Assembly: GCA_029194725.1 (NCBI GenBank)
Contig: JARFXQ010000009.1
Location: 1 to 64,000, forward strand
DNA from: Nitrospira sp.
GTDB taxonomy: Bacteria > Nitrospirota > Nitrospiria > Nitrospirales > Nitrospiraceae
Length of the DNA stretch: 64,000 nucleotides
Reading direction: 5' to 3'
This document shows, one piece after another, positions 42,774 through 51,595 of this stretch. Made by a program: the position numbers and the translations under genes. A model generated the notes under the pieces. That model searched no databases. It was not told the DNA's origin and was given only the letters and a program-made list of their open reading frames with translations. Position 1 is the first letter of the stretch. Each line of letters opens with the position of its first letter.

Positions 42774-44750
42774 GTGTCAGACTTGACTGATCTCCTCATA
42801 AAATTGATTCCTGTTTTTCCGCTGCTCGCGGTTCTCGCGAACGGACTGCTCGGGCATCGCTACTCTCATGGCATGGCTCATCGATTGGCTTGGGGGTCGG
42901 TCGGCCTATCGTTCCTCTGTACGGTCGGCGTATTCATCGATGTCATGCGTACGGGAACCTCCCATGAAGTGGTTGTCTATCAGTGGATTTTCGGGGGAGA
43001 TCTGACGATCAATTTGGCGTACCTGGTGGATCCTCTGACCTGCGCTTGGCTGCTGGTCGTCACCGGTGTCGGATTCCTCATTCACGTCTATTCCGTGGGG
43101 TATATGCACGGAGAAACTGGATTTACGCGATTCTTCACCTACATGAATCTATTCATGGTCTCCATGCTGCTTCTGGTCATGGGGAACAACTATGCCGTGC
43201 TCTTTATCGGTTGGGAAGGTGTCGGACTTTGTTCCTATCTCTTGATCGGTTATTACTATGACAAAGTTTCGGCGGCCAAGGCGGCATCCAAAGCGTTCGT
43301 CGTCAACAGGATCGGCGACGCGGGATTTCTCGTCGCGATATTTCTTGTCTTCAGTAACTTTAAGACCCTCGACTATACCAAGGTCTTTGCCCAAGTCGGG
43401 CAACTGTCTCCGGACATGGCCACCGCCATCGCCCTGTGCCTCTTCATCGGCGCGGTGGGGAAGTCCGCGCAGCTTCCCCTCCACACATGGCTGCCCGATG
43501 CGATGGAAGGTCCGACGCCGGTGAGCGCGTTGATCCATGCGGCAACCATGGTGACGGCCGGGGTCTACATGGTCGTCCGTAATCACGCGATCTTCGATCT
43601 CTCCCCGTTCGCGATGTCGATGGTGGCGTTTGTCGGAGGCGGCACCGCCTTGTTTGCGGCGACCATCGGACTCGTCCAGACCGACATCAAGCGGGTCCTG
43701 GCCTATTCGACGGTGAGCCAGCTCGGATATATGTTTCTGGGTTGCGGGATCGGCGCCTATACGGCGTCCGTATTTCATGTCATGACGCATGCGTTCTTCA
43801 AAGCGTTGTTGTTCTTGGCGGCCGGATCTGTGATCCATGCATTATCGGGGGAACAGGATATCCGAAAGATGGGCGGACTGAGCGCCCGAATTCCTTGGAC
43901 CCATCGCCTGTTTTTGATCGGGACCATTGCGATCGCCGGGCTTCCTCCCTTAGCGGGATTCTGGAGCAAAGACGAAATTATGGCCCATGCTTTCACCAAT
44001 CATCACTATCTGCTGTACAGCATGGCGGCATGCGGGGCATTGATGACGTCTTTTTATATGTTCCGACTCACCTATCTGACGTTCTACGGTTCTTCTCGGA
44101 TGGATCCCCATGCGGCTGAGCATGTGCATGAATCTCCGATGATCATGGTCGCTCCGCTGATGGTCCTCGGCTTTCTCTCGATCGTGGGTGGGTTGATCTT
44201 GGGGTTTCCTCCAGAACATGGCTGGTTGCATGGATTTTTGGGGCCAGTCGTTGGGGTTGGAAGCGTGCATGAGGCTAGTGCCGGCATGGTGTTTCTGTTG
44301 ATGGGCATTGCGATCGTCGTTGCCTTGGCGGGATGGGGGCTGGCGCATTTTCTGTATGGCCTGAGCCCGGCAACAGCAGACCGCTGGGCAGAGCAATTTT
44401 TGCGGATATATCGGCTTCTCTTGAACAAGTACTACGTCGACGAGCTGTACGACCTGATCTTCGTGGAGCCGCTCAAACGTCTGGGTGCAATGCTTGACTG
44501 GTTCGATCGCACAGTCATAGACGGCATCGTGCGGGGCGTTGGATGGCTTGCCGATTGGGGCTCTGCCGGATCTACGTGGATCGAGAAGTACGTTATCTAC
44601 GGGGGCCTGAACGTGATCGGTTATAGCAACCATCTCGCGGCTCGCGAAGGTCGGAAGATACAGAGTGGAATGGTTCACCATTATGCCGCCATCATCGTCG
44701 CGGGGATCTTTCTTCTCGTTCTTGTCGTTCAATTGTTTGCTCAGATGTAG
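42774..44750 (+). CDS. nuoL: NADH-quinone oxidoreductase subunit L
   Basis: A 658-residue antiporter-like proton channel. Core motifs: [58 protein letters not shown] and [25 protein letters not shown]-type lysine helices. The C-terminal lateral helix extension is present from about 540 to the end ([18 protein letters not shown]). Translation begins at GTG 42774 with only a weak ribosome site, consistent with coupling from upstream. Confidence 0.95.
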   Translation: [658 protein letters not shown]

Positions 44751-44775
44751 GTCATAACCCGACTAGGCTACGTTC

Positions 44776-46335
44776 ATGATCGAAGAACTTACGGCTGGAT
44801 TTCCGATTCTGTCCTGCATTCTATTTCTCCCGGTGGTCGGGGCTGCTGTGCTCTGGCTGCTCGACGACGAGGATATGGTCCGGACCTCAGCCCTCACCAT
44901 TGCGCTGGTGGAGTTTGCGCTTTCCGTATTCGTCCTGCTGCGTTTCGTGCCGGAGTCAGCCGCCATGCAGTTCACGGAGCGTGTCCGATGGATTCCGGCG
45001 TTGGGCATCAGCTATCACCTGGCGGTCGATGGGATCAGCGTACTGTTCGTGGGGCTCACGGCTTTTTTGACGGTCTTGGTCGTGATCTACTCGTGGGATA
45101 CGATTCGACATCAGGTCAAACTGTACCTGATGTGCGTGCTGGCGCTCGAGACGACGACGATGGGCATCTTCGTATCGCTGGATTTGATCCTGTTTTTCGT
45201 GTTCTGGGAATTGATGCTGATACCGAGCTATTTTCTGATCAAGCTGTGGGGAGGGGGAGCTGAACGTCATTACGCCGCGCTGAAGTTCGTCGTGTATACG
45301 CTCTTGGGCAGCGTGTTCATGCTGGTGGGCATCGCCTTGCTGAACATCAATTTCCATGAATGGGCCTCCCTGCATCATCCCGATCAAATCTATTCGTTCG
45401 ATCTGCTTGAACTCCTGACGGTGCCGATTCCCATCAGTCAGCAAATGGTTATCTTCTGGCTGATGTTTATGGGATTCGCGTTCAAGGCTCCGGTGTTTCC
45501 TTTCCATACATGGCTGCCTGATGCGCTGTTGGAGGGGCCGATCGGGATGGCCGTGGTCTTGGCGGGATTGAAAGTTGGCACGTTCGGTTTTATGCGCTTC
45601 AGCATCCCCTTGCTCCCCGACGCGTCGAAAAACGAGACGGTCGTCATGGTGGTGGTTGTGCTTGGGCTCTGCGCAATTCTCTATGGAGCTTGGATGGCAT
45701 TAGTGCAAGCCGATTTTAGACGCTTGCTGGCCTACAGCAGCATCAGTCACTTGGGCTTTGTCGTCGTGGGGTTGTTTGCATTGAACTATCAGGGTCTGCA
45801 AGGCAGCCTGCTCACGATGATCAATCTGGGGTTCAGCACGGCGGGGCTCTTTTTTATCGCCGGCTTTCTCTACTCTCGACAGCAGACAACTCAGTTGTCG
45901 GCGTTCGGGGGAATGGCAAAACAAGCGCCTCGCCTCGCGACATTCTTACTCATTCTCGGACTGGCGTCGATCGGGCTTCCCGGCACAAACGGCTTTGTCG
46001 GGGAGTTTCTCATTCTCTTGGGTGCATTCGAGGCGAAGTGGTGGTTCGGCGTCATCGCCGTGCTCGGGGTTATTTTCGGTGCCGCGTATTTTCTGTGGTA
46101 CTACGAACGTTCGATGATGGGTCCGCTCGGTCATGCGGTGAAAGGTACGATGAGCGACCTGCAGCTTCGTGAGATGGTCATTGCAGTTTCACTCTCTGTC
46201 ATGATTTTCTGGATCGGGCTCTATCCCTCACCGTTCTTACGAATCATGAATGGATCTGTGCAAGCGCTCTTTGATCGCCTCCATCAAGAGAAGACGGTAG
46301 CCCTAGATAGTAGTCAGGCGGGACAAGGGTATTAG
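44776..46335 (+). CDS. nuoM: NADH-quinone oxidoreductase subunit M, first copy
   Basis: A 519-residue antiporter-like subunit with FWELMLIPSYFLIKLWGGG, KAPVFPFHTWLPDALLEGPIGMAVVLAGLKVGTFGFMRF and LVQADFRRLLAYSSISHLGFVVVGLFA, the ND4 signatures. It starts 25 nt after nuoL and is followed by a second nuoM after 4 nt. The two copies share motifs but differ clearly in sequence and length, so this is an old duplication and not a recent one. Confidence 0.95.
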   Translation: MIEELTAGFPILSCILFLPVVGAAVLWLLDDEDMVRTSALTIALVEFALSVFVLLRFVPESAAMQFTERVRWIPALGISYHLAVDGISVLFVGLTAFLTVLVVIYSWDTIRHQVKLYLMCVLALETTTMGIFVSLDLILFFVFWELMLIPSYFLIKLWGGGAERHYAALKFVVYTLLGSVFMLVGIALLNINFHEWASLHHPDQIYSFDLLELLTVPIPISQQMVIFWLMFMGFAFKAPVFPFHTWLPDALLEGPIGMAVVLAGLKVGTFGFMRFSIPLLPDASKNETVVMVVVVLGLCAILYGAWMALVQADFRRLLAYSSISHLGFVVVGLFALNYQGLQGSLLTMINLGFSTAGLFFIAGFLYSRQQTTQLSAFGGMAKQAPRLATFLLILGLASIGLPGTNGFVGEFLILLGAFEAKWWFGVIAVLGVIFGAAYFLWYYERSMMGPLGHAVKGTMSDLQLREMVIAVSLSVMIFWIGLYPSPFLRIMNGSVQALFDRLHQEKTVALDSSQAGQGY

Positions 46336-46339
46336 GTCC

Positions 46340-48046
46340 ATGGGAGAGTACGCACTACTGTATATCCTCTTTGCCCCGTTCGCCGGAGCCTTGGGGCTAA
46401 TTTTTGTGTCCAATCGACAGCCGCTGCTTGTTCGAAGCATAGCGGCAAGCGCAGCCTTTACGTCGCTGATCGCGTCGCTCTATATCTTTTATGCGTATGA
46501 TCCAATCGCAGGCGGATTTCAGTTTGTTCAAAAGTTTGAATGGTCGAGGCAACTGGGCATCGCACTATATCTGGGCGTCGACGGGATCGGCACTCCTCTC
46601 GTGCTTGCCTCTTCGATCTTGCTGTTTGCCGGTATCTTTGTGTCATGGCACATCAAGGATCGCACGAAAGAATTCTACATCTGGTTGCTGATCCTAGCTG
46701 CAGCCACGATCGGTGTCTTCATGTCCCTGGATTTGTTCTTTCTCTATTTCTTCTACGAGATGTCCGTCATCCCGATGTATTTGCTGCTGGGGATGTGGGG
46801 CAGCCATACGAAAAAGTATTTGGAGATGACCGATCCCGAAGGTTTGAAACGGCGGGACTCAGTCGGATTTATCCTTAACTTTGGATCGAACAGCAAAGAA
46901 TATGCGGCGATGAAACTTGTGCTCTTCCTGTCCGCGTTTGCGGTCGTCGCGCTCATGGGCATCTTGCTCATCTATAAATTCTCCGGGCTGAACACCTTCG
47001 ACATCCTGGTGCTCCGCGAGCAGGCCAATCTCATGAATATTCCAGCCCTCGGCACAACATTGGACAAGATCATCTGGGTGCTGGTCTTCTTCGGCTTCGC
47101 GTCGATCGCCCCGCTGTGGCCGTTGCACTCGTGGTCCCCGGTTGGCCACGCGGCTGCGCCGGCCGCAACCAGTATGCTTCATGCCGGTGTGCTCATGAAG
47201 CTCGGACACTTCTCCATTATGCGGGTCGCCTTTGAGATTCTCCCTGAGACGACCAGGGAACTGATGCCGATTGCCGCCGTGCTTTGCATGTTCAGCATCA
47301 TCTATGGCGGTTTCGTGGCGTTTTATGCCAAGGACACCAAGTACGTGATCGGTTATTCCAGTTCCAGTCACATGGGTTATGTGTTCCTAGGGATGGCAGC
47401 CTTGAATTACATCAGCCTAAGCGGCGCGGTCATCTACATGTTCGCCCACGCCATGGCAACCGGCATGCTCTTCGCGATGGCCGGGTGGGTATACGACCAA
47501 ACCCATTCACGCGACATCCCTTCGTTGGGCGGCTTAGCGAACAAGATGCCCTTCATCTCTGCCTGTTTTATTGTGGCCTGCATGGCGTCGATCGGGATGC
47601 CCGGTACGGTGAACTTTATCGCGGAAATCATGATCATCGTCGGAAGCTGGAATAAGTATCCTCTCCAAGTGATTGTTGCCATGCTGGGCATCGTCCTAAC
47701 CCTGGCCTATCTGTTCAAAATGATGCGTGGCCTTTTCTATGGTCCGATGAACCAAAAGTATAGTCACGCGCACGATGCGATTTCGACGGTCGACCGCCTG
47801 CCTCTATTGATTATGATCTCGATCAGCATCGGCTTCGGGATTTTCCCGATGCATTTATACGATGTCGTTCGTTCTGGAGTGGATCCCTTGGTCGCGAGGA
47901 TTACGCGCGTGGTTCCGGTCGCGGAAATCGGTGAGCGGTTAGGGGTGAGGGGGAAGTCGGCAACGCCACAAGAGGCCGGCGCTCCGTTGGCTGCGCACAA
48001 AGCCACATCCCATCCACCTCAGGTCTCACGAGAGGGGGCAGAATGA
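46340..48046 (+). CDS. nuoM: NADH-quinone oxidoreductase subunit M, second copy
   Basis: A 568-residue second ND4-type subunit. It has FFYEMSVIPMYLLLGMWGS, an insertion after helix 5 with TDPEGLKRRDSVGFILNFGSN, APLWPLHSWSPVGHAAAPAATSMLHAGVLMKLGHFSIMRV and YAKDTKYVIGYSSSSHMGYVFLGMA. The usual channel Lys and Glu helices are kept, so it should pump. A Pro/Ala-rich soluble tail of about 45 residues extends the C-terminus. Its last codons overlap nuoN by 4 nt. Two NuoM copies would add one antiporter-like module to the membrane arm, the layout known as 2M complex I. Confidence 0.94.
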   Translation: MGEYALLYILFAPFAGALGLIFVSNRQPLLVRSIAASAAFTSLIASLYIFYAYDPIAGGFQFVQKFEWSRQLGIALYLGVDGIGTPLVLASSILLFAGIFVSWHIKDRTKEFYIWLLILAAATIGVFMSLDLFFLYFFYEMSVIPMYLLLGMWGSHTKKYLEMTDPEGLKRRDSVGFILNFGSNSKEYAAMKLVLFLSAFAVVALMGILLIYKFSGLNTFDILVLREQANLMNIPALGTTLDKIIWVLVFFGFASIAPLWPLHSWSPVGHAAAPAATSMLHAGVLMKLGHFSIMRVAFEILPETTRELMPIAAVLCMFSIIYGGFVAFYAKDTKYVIGYSSSSHMGYVFLGMAALNYISLSGAVIYMFAHAMATGMLFAMAGWVYDQTHSRDIPSLGGLANKMPFISACFIVACMASIGMPGTVNFIAEIMIIVGSWNKYPLQVIVAMLGIVLTLAYLFKMMRGLFYGPMNQKYSHAHDAISTVDRLPLLIMISISIGFGIFPMHLYDVVRSGVDPLVARITRVVPVAEIGERLGVRGKSATPQEAGAPLAAHKATSHPPQVSREGAE

Positions 48047-49539
48047 CGTTTTCGCTGAACATGGCCTTCTCCGATCTTCTGTTCCTATTGCCGGAGATCT
48101 TCCTAACGTGCTGGCTTTGCGTGGTGCTCATCGTCGATTTTTCTCTTCCACGTTTTCCCAAGGAGCGGCTGGCTTATCTCAGTGTTGCCGGTCTTCTGAT
48201 CACGCTCGGCTGTTTGGGCTGGTTTGACCTCCATCATATTTCCGGCACGCTCTTCGGCAATATGTTTGTGCTGGATCGCATGGCGATCTTTTTCAAAATC
48301 TTTATCCTTGGGGCCACGATACTCGTCATCCTCGCATCAATCGAGTACGTCAATCGTTTCACTCTGTTCAGGGGGGAGTATTATTGCCTCGTCGTCATGG
48401 CGGCACTCGGCATGATGTTCATGGTGTCGGCCAACGATCTGCTGTCCGTCTTCGTCAGCTTGGAATTCGCAACGCTGGGGTTCTACATCTTAGTGTCTTA
48501 TCTGAGAGATGATCTGGCTTCAAACGAAGGCGGGCTGAAATTCTTTATCCTAGGTGTTTTTGCCGCCAGCCTGCTTGCCTACGGAATCAGCCTCGTCTAT
48601 GGTGAAACCGGTAAGCTAGTCTTTTCGGAAATGGCGTCCGCCAAACCAACACCCGGCTTGGTCATCGGGTTTCTGCTGATCTGTGCCTCTCTCGGATTTA
48701 AGATCGGGGCCGTTCCATTCCACTCATGGATTCCTGATACCTACCATGGTGCACCGACTCCTGTGACGACCTTTTTGTCGATCGCTCCAAAAGCCGCGGC
48801 CTTTGCAATCTTGCTCCGCCTTTTCCTCGTGGCATTGGCTACGTTCAAGCCTCTATGGGTAACCTTCTTGGTGGCTGTCTCCATCTTGTCGATGACCTAT
48901 GGCAATATCGTGGCGATTGCCCAACGCAACATCAAACGGCTGCTAGCCTATTCAGGCATCGCCCAAGTAGGGAATGTGTTGATCGGCCTTGCGGCCGGCA
49001 CCAAGATGGGCAGCGATGCGATTTTGTTTTATCTTCTGGCGTACCTGTTTGCCAATATCGGGGCCTTCGCCGTCGTGATCGCGGTCAGCCAAGCCATTGG
49101 AAGAGATGAAATCGAGGATTACCGAGGCTTAAACAGACGGTCGCCCTTTCTGGCGTTCGCGATGCTGCTGTTCCTTCTGTCTCTGGCCGGTGTACCACCC
49201 CTCGCAGGGTTCATCGGCAAGCTCTATATTTTTGTGGCGGCCATCCACGAAGGGCTCTATACATTGATCGCGGTCGGGCTGATCAACATTGTGATTTCGA
49301 TGTACTATTACCTCATTATTGTGAAGCAGATGTACATCAACGAGCCGGTTGATCCCTCTCCTATCGGGATTTCGAGTCCGATGAAAGCGGTGATCTATGT
49401 CGGCTTAGCCGGAACGTTGGTGATCGGCATTTACCCGCAGCCGTTCACGGACTGGGTGGTCAGCGCAACCGTCATGTTTGCAAATGTCATCGGTCCCTCG
49501 GCCACAGCGATTCCTCCAGATTCCATCTCAGGTGGTTAG
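48043..49539 (+). CDS. nuoN: NADH-quinone oxidoreductase subunit N
   Basis: A 498-residue ND2-type antiporter subunit. Motifs: SLEFATLGFYILVSYL, GAVPFHSWIPDTYHGAPTPVTTFLSIAPKAAAFAILLRLF and IAQRNIKRLLAYSGIAQVGNVLIGLA. Its ATG overlaps the second nuoM. It is the last gene of the cluster; about 105 nt without a clear terminator separate it from the kinase gene. Confidence 0.95.
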   Translation: MTFSLNMAFSDLLFLLPEIFLTCWLCVVLIVDFSLPRFPKERLAYLSVAGLLITLGCLGWFDLHHISGTLFGNMFVLDRMAIFFKIFILGATILVILASIEYVNRFTLFRGEYYCLVVMAALGMMFMVSANDLLSVFVSLEFATLGFYILVSYLRDDLASNEGGLKFFILGVFAASLLAYGISLVYGETGKLVFSEMASAKPTPGLVIGFLLICASLGFKIGAVPFHSWIPDTYHGAPTPVTTFLSIAPKAAAFAILLRLFLVALATFKPLWVTFLVAVSILSMTYGNIVAIAQRNIKRLLAYSGIAQVGNVLIGLAAGTKMGSDAILFYLLAYLFANIGAFAVVIAVSQAIGRDEIEDYRGLNRRSPFLAFAMLLFLLSLAGVPPLAGFIGKLYIFVAAIHEGLYTLIAVGLINIVISMYYYLIIVKQMYINEPVDPSPIGISSPMKAVIYVGLAGTLVIGIYPQPFTDWVVSATVMFANVIGPSATAIPPDSISGG

Positions 49540-49645
49540 TTTTCTGCTTCCGCGTCCGGAGAGTTCTGCTAGAATTAAGTACACAGTTTTGCTGGAGGGT
49601 TTCTAAATGATCATCGAAACGTGGTGAAGCAAGTCGTCCTGATCA

Positions 49646-51136
49646 ATGGAGTCGGCCTCCAACCATCCCTCACAGGCTCACCTCTCTACGGCCAAGCGAG
49701 CTAAGTCGTTGGCGTCTGTTCCAGCGGCGTCGTCAGCTTTCTACGATGTTGCAGTTGCGTGGTTTCACAGACTGACCATTGAGCAACGCGTCTTAACCGG
49801 TTTCAACCTGGTGTTCGTTGGGATTCTGATCGTCAGCGCGATTTCGTATCATAATACGAGCATTCTGCTGACCAACCGCGAGCTGGATGGACGCAGTCAT
49901 GATGTGATCCTCCTTCTAACTACTATTGATGCTGCGATGAGCGAAGCGGAAGATGCCCACCGGCGTTATCTGGTGACGGGAGAGGAGTCATATCTGGAAC
50001 TCTACAAGAAGGTCGTGAGGCAGAAACCGAGCTTTACCGCGTATCTAAGTGAATTGACCCACGAATCGCCGGAGCAACAGCAACGTGTCGGAGTCCTCGA
50101 TCGGATGATGGAGCGGCAACTGAACTCCGAATCAAAGGCCATCGCTCGGTTTCAGGAGGACGGTCTGCGAGCCGCCAAGGAAATGGCCTTCGAGGGAGCC
50201 GGAAAGCGCGAGCTCAGCGTGATTCGGCGAATCATTGCGGAAATGGATTTGCATGAGCGGCAAGCAGTGGGACGACGTATAGCCGAGTCCGCCGCCGAGA
50301 CAGAAAATACCAGCGTACTCCTCGTCATCGGCGCATTGATGCAGCTGGTCTTGCTGGCATGGGTGTACTACCTCATTCGGCATGACATCACGGAAAGGAG
50401 ACGTGTCACCAGTGAGTTACAGCGCCGAGGAGAGCTCTTAGAGGCCGCGAATAAGGAGCTGGAAGCATTCAGTTATTCGGTCTCTCACGACCTGCGTGCC
50501 CCGTTGCGGCACATCGACGGCTATGCCGCACTCTTGCGAAAATCGGTGGAGCCCTCGCTGAACGACAAGGCTGCCCGCTATTTGCAAACCATTTCTGATT
50601 CCGCCAAACAGATGGGACAGCTGATCGATGACCTGCTGGTGTTTTCTCGCATGGGCCGGCAAGAAATGCTTCACACCACCGTCGACCTGGATCAAGTGAT
50701 TAGGCACATCCTCGCCGATCTGCGCCTGGACTTGCAAGGACGAGAGATATCATGGACAATCGCTGTACTGCCCGAAGTGCAGGGTGATCCGGCCATGCTC
50801 CGGCAGGTATTTATGAACCTGATCACAAACGCCGTCAAGTTTACGAGCACCAGGCCAATCGCCGCGATTGAGATCGGTGTGGAGCATCACACCTCTACAG
50901 AAATTGTCCTTTTTGTCCGTGACAACGGCGTAGGATTCGACATGCAGTATGCCTCCAAACTGTTTGGAGTGTTTCAGAGGTTGCACCGAGGCAACGAGTT
51001 CGAGGGAACCGGTATCGGCCTTGCCAACATTCGTCGGATCGTTCATCGCCACGGGGGGCAAACATGGGCTGAAGGTGTTCCTGATAAGGGAGCAACGTTC
51101 TACGTACTGCTTCCAGCAAGGAGGCGTGACTCATGA
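49646..51136 (+). CDS. Membrane sensor histidine kinase with CHASE3-like domain
   Basis: A 496-residue kinase. Transmembrane segment 1 spans about residues 47-68. An extracytoplasmic CHASE3-like helical domain (about 70-225) has the typical EDAHRRYLVTGEESYLELY helix, followed by transmembrane segment 2 (about 226-246). Then come a phytochrome-type HisKA (ELEAFSYSVSHDLRAPLRHIDGYA, phospho-His about 280) and HATPase with DNGVGFDMQYASKLFGVFQRLH and GTGIGLANIRRIVHRHGG. Its end overlaps the regulator gene by 4 nt. The signal is unknown. Confidence 0.92.
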   Translation: MESASNHPSQAHLSTAKRAKSLASVPAASSAFYDVAVAWFHRLTIEQRVLTGFNLVFVGILIVSAISYHNTSILLTNRELDGRSHDVILLLTTIDAAMSEAEDAHRRYLVTGEESYLELYKKVVRQKPSFTAYLSELTHESPEQQQRVGVLDRMMERQLNSESKAIARFQEDGLRAAKEMAFEGAGKRELSVIRRIIAEMDLHERQAVGRRIAESAAETENTSVLLVIGALMQLVLLAWVYYLIRHDITERRRVTSELQRRGELLEAANKELEAFSYSVSHDLRAPLRHIDGYAALLRKSVEPSLNDKAARYLQTISDSAKQMGQLIDDLLVFSRMGRQEMLHTTVDLDQVIRHILADLRLDLQGREISWTIAVLPEVQGDPAMLRQVFMNLITNAVKFTSTRPIAAIEIGVEHHTSTEIVLFVRDNGVGFDMQYASKLFGVFQRLHRGNEFEGTGIGLANIRRIVHRHGGQTWAEGVPDKGATFYVLLPARRRDS

Positions 51137-51588
51137 TCGCGGGCAAACCGATCCTACTCGCCGAGGATAACCCCCGTGATGCCGAGCTGGCGTTGGCGGC
51201 GATGGAGGCAGACCATATCTCCGAGAAAGTCGTTTTGTGCCATGACGGCGCTGAAGTATTGGATTATTTGTATTGCCGAGGACAATTCAAGGCAAGACCG
51301 AAGGGAAACCCAGCCGCGGTGTTTCTTGATCTCAAAATGCCCAAAGTGAATGGCCTCGAGGTCTTGCGTACCATCAAGGCGGATATCAACCTCCGTCCGA
51401 TTCCCGTCGTGATGCTGACATCATCGCGAGAAGAACGTGACCTGGCCGACAGCTATGCCTTGGGTGTCAACGCTTACGTCGTCAAGCCCGTGGAGTTTCA
51501 CAAGTTCTTGTCCGCTGTCAAGGAGATGGGGACATTCTGGGGCATCATCAATGAACCTCCTCCAGAACGCTGGCGTTTCATCCAATGA
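51133..51588 (+). CDS. Single-domain response regulator (Rcp1-like)
   Basis: A 151-residue stand-alone receiver with phosphoacceptor D66 (AVFLDLKMPKVNG), acidic pocket EDN near residue 11 and Lys in VVKPVEFHKF. There is no output domain. Such receivers take phosphate from phytochrome-type kinases like the one directly upstream and pass it on by protein contact. It overlaps the kinase by 4 nt and lies 7 nt before the hybrid kinase. Confidence 0.92.
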   Translation: MIAGKPILLAEDNPRDAELALAAMEADHISEKVVLCHDGAEVLDYLYCRGQFKARPKGNPAAVFLDLKMPKVNGLEVLRTIKADINLRPIPVVMLTSSREERDLADSYALGVNAYVVKPVEFHKFLSAVKEMGTFWGIINEPPPERWRFIQ

Positions 51589-51595
51589 CTCTGCC

